From assembly GCA_003116995.1 (NCBI GenBank), contig BDSL01000083.1:421449-485448 (forward strand): a stretch of DNA of 64,000 bases. The letters run 5' to 3'. This DNA comes from Yamagishiella unicocca. Taxonomy: Eukaryota > Chlorophyta > Chlorophyceae > Chlamydomonadales > Volvocaceae. Both the position numbers and the translations under genes were made by a program. How positions within the stretch are numbered: position 1 is the first letter of the stretch; each line of letters opens with the position of its first letter. Positions 1 through 8,816 of this stretch are shown piece by piece. The notes beneath the pieces are model-generated. The model was given only the letters and a program-made list of their open reading frames with translations, was not told the DNA's origin and ran no database searches.

Positions 1-38
1 GATATTTACAATCAGTACCGAAAGATTTGGGGCCAGCA

Positions 39-116
39 GCAAACCGCAAGAGGTACCCGAAAATGGCCATGGTGGTTAGCAAAGCACAGAGCAACGGGCT
101 AACTGCCCAGGTTTGC
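39..116. repeat. Dyad symmetries inside the satellite monomer (first copy as example)
   Basis: GCAAACC (39-45) and GGTTTGC (110-116) form a perfect 7-bp inverted repeat separated by 64 bp. Between them lie three palindromes: GGTACC (52-57), TGGCCA (64-69) and the overlapping CCATGG (67-72). Most monomers keep the inverted pair and TGGCCA/CCATGG. GGTACC is lost in the gaaggacc variant class. The symmetry is seen directly; a structural role is inference. Confidence 0.7.
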
Positions 117-2500
117 CTTGTCCTACAGGTGCAGTGCCTTGACCAAATGGCACCAAACTTGCGCTTTGACCTTTCAATGATATTTACAATCAGTACCGAA
201 AGATTTGGGGCCAGCAGCAAACCGCAAGAGGTACCCGAAAATGGCCATGGTGGTTAGCAAAGCACAGAGCAACGGGCTAACTGCCCAGGTTTGCCTTGTC
301 CTACAAGTGTAGTGCCTTGACCAAATGGCACCAAACTTGCACTTTGATCTTTCAATGATATTTACAATCAATACCGAAAGATTTGGGGCCAGCAGCAAAC
401 CGCAAGAGGTACCCGAAAATGGCCATGGTGGTTAGCAAAGCACAGAGCAACGGGCTAACTGCCCAGGTTTGCCTTGTCCTACAGGTGCAGTGCCTTGACC
501 AAATGGCACCAAACTTGCGCTTTGACCTTTCAATGATATTTACAATCAATACCGAAAGATTTGGGGCCAGCAGCAAACCGCAAGAGGTACCCGAAAATGG
601 CCATGGTGGTTAGCAAAGCACAGAGCAACGAGCTAACTGCCCAGGTTTGCCTTGTCCTACAAGTGCAGTGCCTTGACCAAATGGCACCAAACTTGCACTT
701 TGACCTTTCAATGATATTTACAATCAATACCGAAAGATTTGGGGCCAGCAGGAAACCGCAAGAGGTACCCGAAAATGGCCATGGTGGTTAGCAAAGCACA
801 GAGCAACGGGCTAACTGCCCAGGTTTGCCTTGTCCTACAGGTGCAGTGCCTTGACCAAATGGCACCAAACTTGCGCTTTGACCTTTCAATGATATTTACA
901 ATCAATGCCGAAAGATTTGGGGCCAGCAGCAAACCGCAAGAGGTACCCGAAAATGGCCATGGTGGTTAGCAAAGCACAGAGCAACGGGCTAACTGCCCAG
1001 GTTTGCCTTGTCCTACAAGTGCAGTGCCTTGACCAAATGGCACCAAACTTGCACTTTGATCTTTCCATGATATGTTTAATCAATACCGAAAGATTTGGGG
1101 CCAGCAGCAAACCGCAAGAGGTACCCGAAAATGGCCATGGTGGTTAGCAAAGCACAGAGCAACGGGCTAACTGCCCAGGTTTGCCTTGTCCTACAGGTGC
1201 AGTGCCTTGACCAAATGGCACCAAACTTGCGCTTTGATCTTTCAATGATATTTACAATCAATACCGAAAGATTTGGGGCCAGCAGCAAACCGCAAGAGGT
1301 ACCTGAAAATGGCCATGGTGGTTAGCAAAGCACAGAGCAACGAGCTAACTGTCCAGGTTTGCCTTATCCTACAGGTGCAGTGCCTTGACGAAATGGCACC
1401 AAACTTGCGCTTTGATCTTTCAATGATATTTACAATCAATACCGAAAGATTTGGGGCCAGCAGCAAACCACAAGAGGTACCCGAAAATGGCCATGGTGGT
1501 TAGCAAAGCACAGAGCAACGGGCTAACTGCCCAGGTTTGCCTTTTCCTACAGGTACAGTGCCTTGACGAAATGGCACCAAACTTGCGCTTTGATCTTTCC
1601 ATGATATTTTTAATCAATACCGAAAGATTTGGGGCCAGCAGCAAACCGCAAGAGGTACCCGAAAATGGCCATGGTGGTTAGCATAGCACAGAGCAAAGGG
1701 CTAACTGCCCAGGTTTGCCTTATCCTACAGGTGCAGTGCCTTGACCAAATGGCACCAAACTTGCGCTTTGACCTTTCAATGATATTTTTAATCAATACCG
1801 AAAGATTTGGGGCCAGCAGCAAACCGCAAGAGGTACCCGAAAATGGCCATGGTGGTTAGCATAGCACAGAGCAACGAGCTAACTGCCCAGGTTTGCCTTG
1901 TCCTACAGGTGCAGTGCCTTGACCAAATGGCACCAAACTTGCGCTTTGATCTTTCAATGATATTTACAATCAATACCGAAAGATTTGGGGCCAGCAGCAA
2001 ACCGCAAGAGGTACCCGAAAATGGCCATGGTGGTTAGCAAAGCACAGAGCAACAAGCTAACTGTCCAGGTTTGCCTTATCCTACAGGTGCAGTGCCTTGA
2101 CGAAATGGCACCAAACTTGCGCTTTGATCTTTCAATGATATTTACAATCAATACCGAAAGATTTGGGGCCAGCAGAAAACCGCAAGAGGTACCCGAAAAT
2201 GGCCATGGTGGTTAGCAAAGCACAGAGCAACAGGCTAACTGCCCGGGTTTGCCTTGTCCTACAGGTGCAGTGCCTTGACCAAATGGCACCAAACTTGCGC
2301 TTTGATCTTTCCATGATATGTTTAATCAATACCAAAAGATTTGGGGCCAGCAGAAAACCGCAAGAGGTACCTGAAAATGGCCATGGTGGTTAGCAAAGCA
2401 CAGAGCAACGAGCTAACTGTCCAGGTTTGCCTTATCCTACAGGTGCAGTGCCTTGACGAAATGGCACCAAACTTGCGCTTTGATCTTTCCATGATATTTT

Positions 2501-2580
2501 TAATCCAATTACACCGAAAGATTTGGGGGCCAGGCCAGCAGCCAAACCCGCAAAGAAGGTTACCCCAGAAAAAATGGGCC
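2501..2580. other. Insertion-only burst in one monomer (probable sequencing error)
   Basis: Eighty bases occupy a stretch that is sixty in the consensus. The difference is single or paired extra bases scattered through an otherwise intact monomer: ggggg for gggg, ccaggccagcag for ccagcag, aaacccg for aaaccg, ttacccc for taccc, aaaaaa for aaaa. Nothing is lost and there is no clear substitution. The adjoining landmarks are 376 bp apart, i.e. 2x178 plus 20. Insertion-only noise is typical of uncorrected long reads, so I read it as an assembly-quality flag, not a variant monomer. Confidence 0.75.
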
Positions 2581-3413
2581 ATGGTGGTTAGCAAAGCACA
2601 GAGCAACGGGCTAACTGCCCAGGTTTGCCTTGTCCTACAAGTGCAGTGCCTTGACGAAATGGCACCAAACTTGCGCTTTGACCTTTCAATGATATTTACA
2701 ATCAATACCAAAAGATTTGGGGCCAGCAGCAAACCGCAAGAGGTACCTGAAAATGGCCATGGTGGTTCGCAAAGCACAGAGCAACAAGCTAACTGTCCAG
2801 GTTTGCCTTATCCTACAGGTGCAGTGCCTTGACGAAATGGCACCAAACTTGCGCTTTGATCTTTCAATGATATTTACAATCAATACCGAAAGATTTGGGG
2901 CCAGCAGAAAACCGCAAGAGGTACCCGAAAATGGCCATGGTGGTTAGCAAAGCACAGAGCAACGGGCTAACTGCCCGGGTTTGCCTTGTCCTACAAGTGC
3001 AGTGCCTTGACCAAATGGCACCAAACTTGCGCTTTGATCTTTCCATGATATGTTTAATCAATACCAAAAGATTTGGGGCCAGCAGCAAACCGCAAGAGGT
3101 ACCTGAAAATGGCCATGGTGGTTAGCAAAGCACAGAGCAACGAGCTAACTGTCCAGGTTGGCCTTATCCTACAGGTGCAGTGCCTTGACGAAATGGCACC
3201 AAACTTGCGCTTTGATCTTTCCATGATATTTTTAATCAATACCGAAAGATTTGGGGCCAGCAGCAAACCGCAAGAGGTACCTGAAAATGGCCATGGTGGT
3301 TAGCAAAGCACAGAGCAACGAGCTAACTGTCCAGGTTTGCCTTATCCTACAGGTGCAGTGCCTTGACGAAATGGCACCAAACTTGCGCTTTGATCTTTCA
3401 ATGATATTTACAA

Positions 3414-4479
3414 TCAATACCGAAAGATTTGGGGCCAGCAGCAAACCGCAAGAGGTACCCGAAAATGGCCATGGTGGTTAGCAAAGCACAGAGCAACGGG
3501 CTAACTGCCCAGGTTTGCCTTGTCCTACAAGTGCAGTGCCTTGACCAAATGGCACCAAACCTGCGCTTTGACCTTTCAATGATATTTACAATCAATACCG
3601 AAAGATTTGGGGCCAGCAGCAAACCGCAAGAGGTACCCGAAAATGGCCATGGTGGTTAGCAAAGCACAGAGCAACGGGCTAACTGCCCAGGTTTGCCTTG
3701 TCCTACAAGTGTAGTGCCTTGACCAAATGGCACCAAACTTGCACTTTGATCTTTCAATGATGTCAATAATCAATACCGAAAGATTTGGGGCCAGCAGCTA
3801 ACCGCAAGAGGTACCCGAAAATGGCCATGGTGGTTAGCAAAGCACAGAGCAACGGGCTAACTGCCCATGTTTGCCTTGTCCTACAGGTGCAGTGCCTTAA
3901 CAAAATGGCACCAAACTTGCACTTTGATCTTTCAATGATATTTTAATCAATACCGAAAGATTTGGGGCCAGCAGCAAACCGCAAGAGGTACCCGAAAATG
4001 GCCATGGTGGTTAGCAAAGCACAGAGCAACGGGCTAACTGCCCAGGTTTGCCTTGTCCTACAAGTGCAGTGCCTTGACCAAATGGCACCAAACCTGCGCT
4101 TTGACCTTTCAATGATATTTACAATCAATACCGAAAGATTTGGGGCCAGCAGCAAACCGCAAGAGGTACCCGAAAATGGCCATGGTGGTTAGCAAAGCAC
4201 AGAGCAACGGGCTAACTGCCCAGGTTTGCCTTGTCCTACAAGTGTAGTGCCTTGACCAAATGGCACCAAACTTGCACTTTGATCTTTCAATGATGTCAAT
4301 AATCAATACCGAAAGATTTGGGGCCAGCAGCTAACCGCAAGAGGTACCCGAAAATGGCCATGGTGGTTAGCAAAGCACAGAGCAACGGGCTAACTGCCCA
4401 TGTTTGCCTTGTCCTACAGGTGCAGTGCCTTAACAAAATGGCACCAAACTTGCACTTTGATCTTTCAATGATATTTTAA
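3414..4479. repeat. Tandem duplication of a 533-bp three-monomer block
   Basis: The block at about 3414-3946 recurs at about 3947-4479. Both copies contain the rare sequence cagcagctaaccgc (near 3793 and 4326), a monomer with aagtgtagtgcc, and one with ttaacaaaatggcacc followed by the shortened junction gatattttaatc. The offset is 533, three monomers minus the one base missing at that junction. This is a local higher-order repeat of two copies. Confidence 0.85.
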
Positions 4480-4540
4480 TCAATACCGAAAGATTTGGGG
4501 CCAGCAGCAAACCGCAAGAGGTACCTGAAAATGGCCATGG

Positions 4541-4724
4541 TTGCTACGTACATGTCCACCTTTGGTGGCGTCTAAAGACACCGGTTCGCGGGCAAGCCCC
4601 AAACCTTAAGGGACATCCGCTGTACGGATGACATCATCGCGGGCATAAGCGTAACAGGCCGTTGCCTGCCTTAAACCCCATAAGCATCCATAGTCATGTA
4701 TGTAACGGGCCCTTGCACGTTACA
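4541..4724. mobile_element. 184-bp non-satellite insert with apparent 4-bp target duplication
   Basis: Satellite stops after ggccatgg (ending 4540) and resumes at atggtggttagc (4725). ATGG is thus present on both sides (4537-4540 and 4725-4728). Landmarks before and after (ttgggg at 4495 and 4861) are 366 bp apart, which equals 178+184+4. The ends carry imperfect inverted similarity: ACGTACATGTCC near the left end against ACGTGCAAGGGCC read inward from the right, and also gctacgtacatg against gttacatacatg. The interior has several perfect small hairpins: CCACC-TTT-GGTGG, GTCT-AA-AGAC, GGGC-AA-GCCC, CATCCG-CTGTA-CGGATG and CAGGC-CGTT-GCCTG. It has no coding capacity. It could be a very short non-autonomous DNA element or another structured retroposed fragment; I do not recognise the family. 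Confidence 0.65.
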
Positions 4725-4826
4725 ATGGTGGTTAGCATAGCACAAAGCAACGGGCTAACTGCCCAGGTTCGCCTTGTCCTACAAGTGCAGTGCCTTAACA
4801 AAATGGCACCAAACTTGCGCTTTGAT

Positions 4827-5303
4827 CTTTCAATGATGTCAATAATCAATACCGAAAGATTTGGGGCCAGCAGCAAACCGCAAGAAGGACCTGAAAATGG
4901 CCATGGTGGTTAGCAAAGCACAGAGCAACGAGTTAGCTGCCCATGCTTGCCTTATCCTACAGGTGCAGTGCCTTAACAAAATGGCACCAATCTTGCACTT
5001 TGACCTTTCCATGATATTTTTAATCAATACCGAAAGATTTGGGGCCGGCAGCAAACCGCAAGAGGTACCCGAAAATGGCCATGGTGGTTAGCAAAGCACA
5101 GAGCAACGGGCTAACTGCCCAGGTTTGCCTTGTCCTACAGGTGCAGTGCCTTGACCAAATGGCACCAAACTTGCGCTTTGATCTTTCCATGATATGTTTA
5201 ATCAATACCAAAAGATTTGGGGCCAGCAGCAAACCGCAAGAGGTACCTGAAAATGGCCATGGTGGTTAGCAAAGCACAGAGCAACGAGCTAACTGTCCAG
5301 GTT
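4827..5303. repeat. Block duplicated at 7621-8097 (copy 1, 477 bp)
   Basis: By eye this stretch is identical to 7621-8097. It includes the rare caccaatcttgcac and ttggggccggcag variants and the junction gatatgtttaatcaataccaaaag. The first differences are at 4826 (t versus c) and 5304 (t versus g). The offset of 2794 equals 12x178+658, where 658 is the 656-bp element plus its 2-bp target duplication, so the duplication is in monomer register. Confidence 0.8.
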
Positions 5304-6732
5304 TGCCTTATCCTACAGGTGCAGTGCCTTGACGAAATGGCACCAAACTTGCGCTTTGATCTTTCAATGATATTTTTAATCAATACCGAAAGATTTGGGG
5401 CCAGCAGCAAACCGCAAGAGGTACCCGAAAATGGCCATGGTGGTTAGCAAAGCACAGAGCAACGGGCTAACTGCCCAGGTTTGCCTTGTCCTACAGGTGC
5501 AATGCCTTGACCAAATGGCACCAAACTTGCGCTTTGATCTTTCCATGATATGTTTAATCAATACCAAAAGATTTGGGGCCAGCAGCAAACCGCAAGAGGT
5601 ACCTGAAAATGGCCATGGTGGTTAGCAAAGCACAGAGCAACGAGCTAACTGTCCAGGTTTGCCTTATCCTACAGGTGCAGTGCCTTGACGAAATGGCACC
5701 AAACTTGCGCTTTGACCTTTCAATGATATTTACAATCAATACCAAAAGATTTGGGGCCAGCAGCAAACCGCAAGAGGTACCTGAAAATGGCCATGGTGGT
5801 TCGCAAAGCACAGAGCAACAAGCTAACTGTCCAGGTTTGCCTTATCCTACAGGTGCAGTGCCTTGACCAAATGGCACCAAACTTGCGCTTTGATCTTTCC
5901 ATGATATGTTTAATCAATACCAAAAGATTTGGGGCCAGCAGCAAACCGCAAGAGGTACCTGAAAATGGCCATGGTGGTTAGCAAAGCACAGAGCAACGAG
6001 CTAACTGTCCAGGTTGGCCTTATCCTACAGGTGCAGTGCCTTGACGAAATGGCACCAAACTTGCGCTTTGATCTTTCAATGATATTTACAATCAATACCG
6101 AAAGATTTGGGGCCAGCAGCAAACCGCAAGAAGGACCTGAAAATGGCCATGGTGGTTAGCAAAGCACAGAGCAACGGGCTAGCTGCCCATGTTTGCCTTG
6201 TCCTACAAGTGCAGTGCCTTAACAAAATTGCACCAAACTTGCACTTTGATCTTTCAATGATGTCAATAATCAATATCGAAAGATTTGGGGCCAGCAGCAA
6301 ACCGCAAGAAGGACCTGAAAATGGCCATGGTGGTTAGCAAAGCACAGAGCAACGGGCTAACTGCCCAGGTTTGCCTTGTCCTACAAGTGCAGTGCCTTGA
6401 CGAAATGGCACCAAACTTGCGCTTTGACCTTTCAATGATATTTACAATCAATACCAAAAGATTTGGGGCCAGCAGCAAACCGCAAGAGGTACCTGAAAAT
6501 GGCCATGGTGGTTCGCAAAGCACAGAGCAACAAGCTAACTGTCCAGGTTTGCCTTATCCTACAGGTGCAGTGCCTTGACCAAATGGCACCAAACTTGCGC
6601 TTTGATCTTTCAATGATATTTACAATCAATACCGAAAGATTTGGGGCCAGCAGAAAACCGCAAGAAGGACCTGAAAATGGCCATGGTGGTTAGCAAAGCA
6701 CAGAGCAACGAGTTAGCTGCCCAGGTTTGCCT

Positions 6733-6734
6733 TA
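6733..6734. repeat. TA target-site duplication, left side of element copy 1
   Basis: TA immediately precedes CCGTAC and is repeated immediately after GTACGG at 7391-7392. The uninterrupted satellite has a single TA at this point (ccTTATcc). Confidence 0.8.
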
Positions 6735-6758
6735 CCGTACGCGTGCCTGATCACCGCG
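6735..6758 (+). repeat. Left terminal inverted repeat of the 656-bp element
   Basis: Starts CCGTACGCGTG, then ctgatcaccgc. Compared with the right end read on the opposite strand (CCGTACCCACGTG, then atatcaacgc), the outer CCGTAC is perfect. Inner blocks GTG, ATCA and CGC align with small gaps. Confidence 0.65.
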
Positions 6759-6885
6759 CAGGGCAAAAATTTCGAATTAATTTTTAATTCGCGCAGGTCT
6801 CTTGAGGTATTATTTTTTCAGTTCGCGCAGTACTGTAGGTTATATCTTTTAGTTTCGCGCAGCTTAAAAGATGATGTTTCGCGCA
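6755..6885 (+). repeat. Left cluster of degenerate ~34-bp CGCGCAG repeats
   Basis: CGCGCA(G) cores begin at 6755, 6790, 6824, 6856 and 6880, spaced 35, 34, 32 and 24 bp. Each core is followed by a T-rich or A/T-rich tail. The unit at 6790 (cgcgcaggtctcttgagg, then tattatttttt) closely matches the unit at 7261 near the other end. Confidence 0.75.
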
Positions 6886-6967
6886 AAGGAATCATGCATG
6901 CTAGTAGGAAGACGGGAATGGCGGAATGTCTATGTAGTTTAAATAAACTCTCGCGCCGTACGGAACT

Positions 6968-6987
6968 CGTGCGAGCCGCACGCTCGC
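6968..6987. other. GC-rich hairpin within the element
   Basis: CGTGCG-AGC-CGCACG (6968-6982) is a perfect 6-bp stem with a 3-base loop. It overlaps a second pairing of GCGAG (6971-6975) with CTCGC (6983-6987). Nearby, CATTCTAGAATG (7011-7022) is a perfect 12-bp palindrome. No function is evident. Confidence 0.55.
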
Positions 6988-7175
6988 GTCTTTCCCAGAA
7001 GCTAGCAATGCATTCTAGAATGTCTGCAAACGATACTGTACCGTATGATCGGCACAATCGCTACCCCAAGTAAATCTGATAGGCAATCAAGACGACAGCT
7101 CTCGCGAACTTCTGAACCGCTGATATCAATATCATTACCGTAGCTCGAAGAAGGTATCTGTTCTACGACTCAATG

Positions 7176-7193
7176 TCCTCCTCCTCCTCCTCC
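7176..7193 (+). repeat. (TCC)6 microsatellite in element copy 1
   Basis: Six TCC units, followed by a C/G-rich stretch with ccccgg, then tttgggg and gcgcgg. This marks the centre-right of the element and is repeated unchanged at 9258-9275 in copy 2. Confidence 0.9.
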
Positions 7194-7260
7194 CCGGCCC
7201 CCCGGTTTGGGGCGCGGATGGCTGGGCAGGGTAGGAGTGGGTAGGGTTAATTTACAGATT

Positions 7261-7332
7261 CGCGCAGGCCTCTCGGGGTATTATTTTTTTCCATCGCGCA
7301 GGCCGCTAAGGCATTTATTTAATTTGCGCGAA
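7261..7332 (+). repeat. Right cluster of degenerate ~34-bp CGCGCAG repeats
   Basis: CGCGCAGG cores lie at 7261 and 7295 (spacing 34), followed by CGCGAAAG at 7327 (spacing 32). The orientation is the same as the left cluster, so these are direct rather than inverted subterminal repeats. Confidence 0.72.
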
Positions 7333-7362
7333 AGTGCACTTTTTTTCGAGTAATTAATTACT
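7331..7362. other. Two perfect palindromes near the right end of the element
   Basis: AAAGTGCACTTT (7331-7342, 12 bp) and AGTAATTAATTACT (7349-7362, 14 bp) are separated by six bases just inside the right terminal inverted repeat. The left end has no equivalent, so the element's ends are asymmetric. Confidence 0.7.
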
Positions 7363-7366
7363 AATT

Positions 7367-7390
7367 AGCGTTGATATCACGTGGGTACGG
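7367..7390 (-). repeat. Right terminal inverted repeat of the 656-bp element
   Basis: Ends gatatcacgtgggtacgg. Read on the minus strand it starts CCGTAC, as the left end does, then shows GTG, ATCA and CGC blocks in the same order. TA (7391-7392) follows directly. Confidence 0.65.
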
Positions 7391-8816
7391 TATCCTACAG
7401 GTGCAGTGCCTTAACAAAATTGCACCAAACTTGCGCTTTGATCTTTCCATGATATTTTTAATCAATACCGAAAGATTTGGGGCCAGCAGCAAACCGCAAG
7501 AGGTACCCGAAAATGGCCATGGTGGTTAGCATAGCACAGAGCAACGGGCTAACTGCCCAGGTTTGCCTTGTCCTACAGGTGCAGTGCCTTGACGAAATGG
7601 CACCAAACTTGCGCTTTGACCTTTCAATGATGTCAATAATCAATACCGAAAGATTTGGGGCCAGCAGCAAACCGCAAGAAGGACCTGAAAATGGCCATGG
7701 TGGTTAGCAAAGCACAGAGCAACGAGTTAGCTGCCCATGCTTGCCTTATCCTACAGGTGCAGTGCCTTAACAAAATGGCACCAATCTTGCACTTTGACCT
7801 TTCCATGATATTTTTAATCAATACCGAAAGATTTGGGGCCGGCAGCAAACCGCAAGAGGTACCCGAAAATGGCCATGGTGGTTAGCAAAGCACAGAGCAA
7901 CGGGCTAACTGCCCAGGTTTGCCTTGTCCTACAGGTGCAGTGCCTTGACCAAATGGCACCAAACTTGCGCTTTGATCTTTCCATGATATGTTTAATCAAT
8001 ACCAAAAGATTTGGGGCCAGCAGCAAACCGCAAGAGGTACCTGAAAATGGCCATGGTGGTTAGCAAAGCACAGAGCAACGAGCTAACTGTCCAGGTTGGC
8101 CTTATCCTACAGGTGCAGTGCCTTGACGAAATGGCACCAAACTTGCGCTTTGATCTTTCAATGATATTTACAATCAATACCGAAAGATTTGGGGCCAGCA
8201 GCAAACCGCAAGAAGGACCTGAAAATGGCCATGGTGGTTAGCAAAGCACAGAGCAACGGGCTAGCTGCCCATGTTTGCCTTGTCCTACAAGTGCAGTGCC
8301 TTAACAAAATTGCACCAAACTTGCACTTTGATCTTTCAATGATGTCAATAATCAATATCGAAAGATTTGGGGCCAGCAGCAAACCGCAAGAAGGACCTGA
8401 AAATGGCCATGGTGGTTAGCAAAGCACAGAGCAACGGGCTAACTGCCCAGGTTTGCCTTGTCCTACAAGTGCAGTGCCTTGACGAAATGGCACCAAACTT
8501 GCGCTTTGACCTTTCAATGATATTTACAATCAATACCAAAAGATTTGGGGCCAGCAGCAAACCGCAAGAGGTACCTGAAAATGGCCATGGTGGTTCGCAA
8601 AGCACAGAGCAACAAGCTAACTGTCCAGGTTTGCCTTATCCTACAGGTGCAGTGCCTTGACCAAATGGCACCAAACTTGCGCTTTGATCTTTCAATGATA
8701 TTTACAATCAATACCGAAAGATTTGGGGCCAGCAGAAAACCGCAAGAAGGACCTGAAAATGGCCATGGTGGTTAGCAAAGCACAGAGCAACGAGTTAGCT
8801 GCCCAGGTTTGCCTTA
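7391..8816. repeat. 178-bp satellite between the two element copies
   Basis: 1426 bp, which is 8x178 plus the extra TA. It begins at tatcctacaggtgcag, directly continuing the monomer interrupted at 6734, and ends again at gccttA before element copy 2. It is a mosaic. From 7927 onward it duplicates the sequence upstream of element copy 1, and 7621-8097 duplicates 4827-5303. Confidence 0.97.
7621..8097. repeat. Block duplicated from 4827-5303 (copy 2, 477 bp)
   Basis: Identical by eye to 4827-5303 at offset 2794, including the caccaatcttgcac and ggccggcag variants. It overlaps the start of the 2082-bp-offset duplication at 7927, so at least two exchange events with different breakpoints are recorded here. 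Confidence 0.8.

Larger units (their letters stand above)
1..4540. repeat. 178-bp satellite array, segment 1
   Basis: About 25 head-to-tail monomers. The phrase starting gatatttacaatcag recurs at 1 and 179, and the landmark ttggggccagcag recurs every 178 bp with few exceptions. The consensus has 87 G+C in 178. Within the first monomer, landmarks are GCAAACC (39-45), GGTACC (52-57), TGGCCA (64-69), CCATGG (67-72) and GGTTTGC (110-116). Variant classes here are mainly gaggtacccg and gaggtacctg, often with gacgaaatgg in place of gaccaaatgg. The junction reads gatatttacaatc, gatatgtttaatc or gatatttttaatc. All copies face the same way. It carries no gene. A role in centromere or heterochromatin structure is inference from its organisation only. 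Confidence 0.98.
4725..6734. repeat. 178-bp satellite array, segment 2
   Basis: About 11 monomers in the same orientation and phase as segment 1 once the 188-bp net insertion is subtracted. This segment introduces the gaaggacctg class, the junction gatgtcaataatc, and ttaacaaaatgg or ttaacaaaattg in place of ttgaccaaatgg. Those ttaac variants are confined to about 3.9-9.5 kb. The segment ends inside a monomer at gccttA (6734), where the 656-bp element begins. Confidence 0.97.
6735..7390. mobile_element. 656-bp non-autonomous DNA-transposon-like element, copy 1
   Basis: The satellite reads gccttatcctacag. Here it is split as gcctTA, then 656 foreign bases, then TAtcctacag, so TA is duplicated (6733-6734 and 7391-7392). 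The element begins CCGTAC and ends GTACGG, with imperfect terminal inverted repeats of about 24 bp. A TA duplication with terminal inverted repeats is the signature of Tc1/mariner-like transposition and of the miniature elements it mobilises. Inside are degenerate 34-bp CGCGCAG repeats near both ends, a (TCC)6 tract, a G/C-rich block and several palindromes. No transposase-like frame is present; the longest open frame, 79 codons on the minus strand (6818-7057), shows no motif I recognise. Its CpG-rich, T-tract-rich composition is unlike the satellite. The TA and termini are seen; the superfamily is inference. Confidence 0.82.
5845..7593. repeat. In-register segmental duplication, copy 1 (1749 bp)
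   Basis: This stretch is matched base for base, as far as I can see, by 7927-9675 at an offset of 2082. It consists of about five satellite monomers, the 656-bp element, and just over one monomer after it. The first mismatches are 5844 (a) against 7926 (g) on the left and 7594 (g) against 9676 (c) on the right. The offset equals 8x178+656+2. It is either a recent tandem segmental duplication or an assembly duplication. Confidence 0.88.

Noticed and set aside
1..178. CENP-B box in the monomer
   Set aside because: The nearest candidates (minus-strand ttcggtattg and ttcgggtacc) lack the invariant A and the CGGG at the required spacing.
4570..4610. Possible tRNA-type B box (ggttcgcgggc) in the 184-bp insert, hinting at a tRNA-derived SINE
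   Set aside because: It departs from the GGTTCGANNCC pattern at key positions, I found no matching A box, there is no A-rich or simple-repeat tail, and the target duplication is only 4 bp.
4662..4913. An 83-codon frame starting in the 184-bp insert and running into satellite
   Set aside because: It is a chimera of foreign bases and monomer sequence across an insertion boundary, with no sign of coding.
6818..7057. A 79-codon minus-strand frame inside the 656-bp element
   Set aside because: It has no recognisable transposase or other motif, it overlaps the non-coding CGCGCAG repeats, and it is short for the composition. Its repeat at 8900-9139 only reflects the segmental duplication.
7236..7252. 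Telomere-like gggtagggttaa in the element
   Set aside because: Only one unit is present, with no tandem TTAGGG or related array around it.
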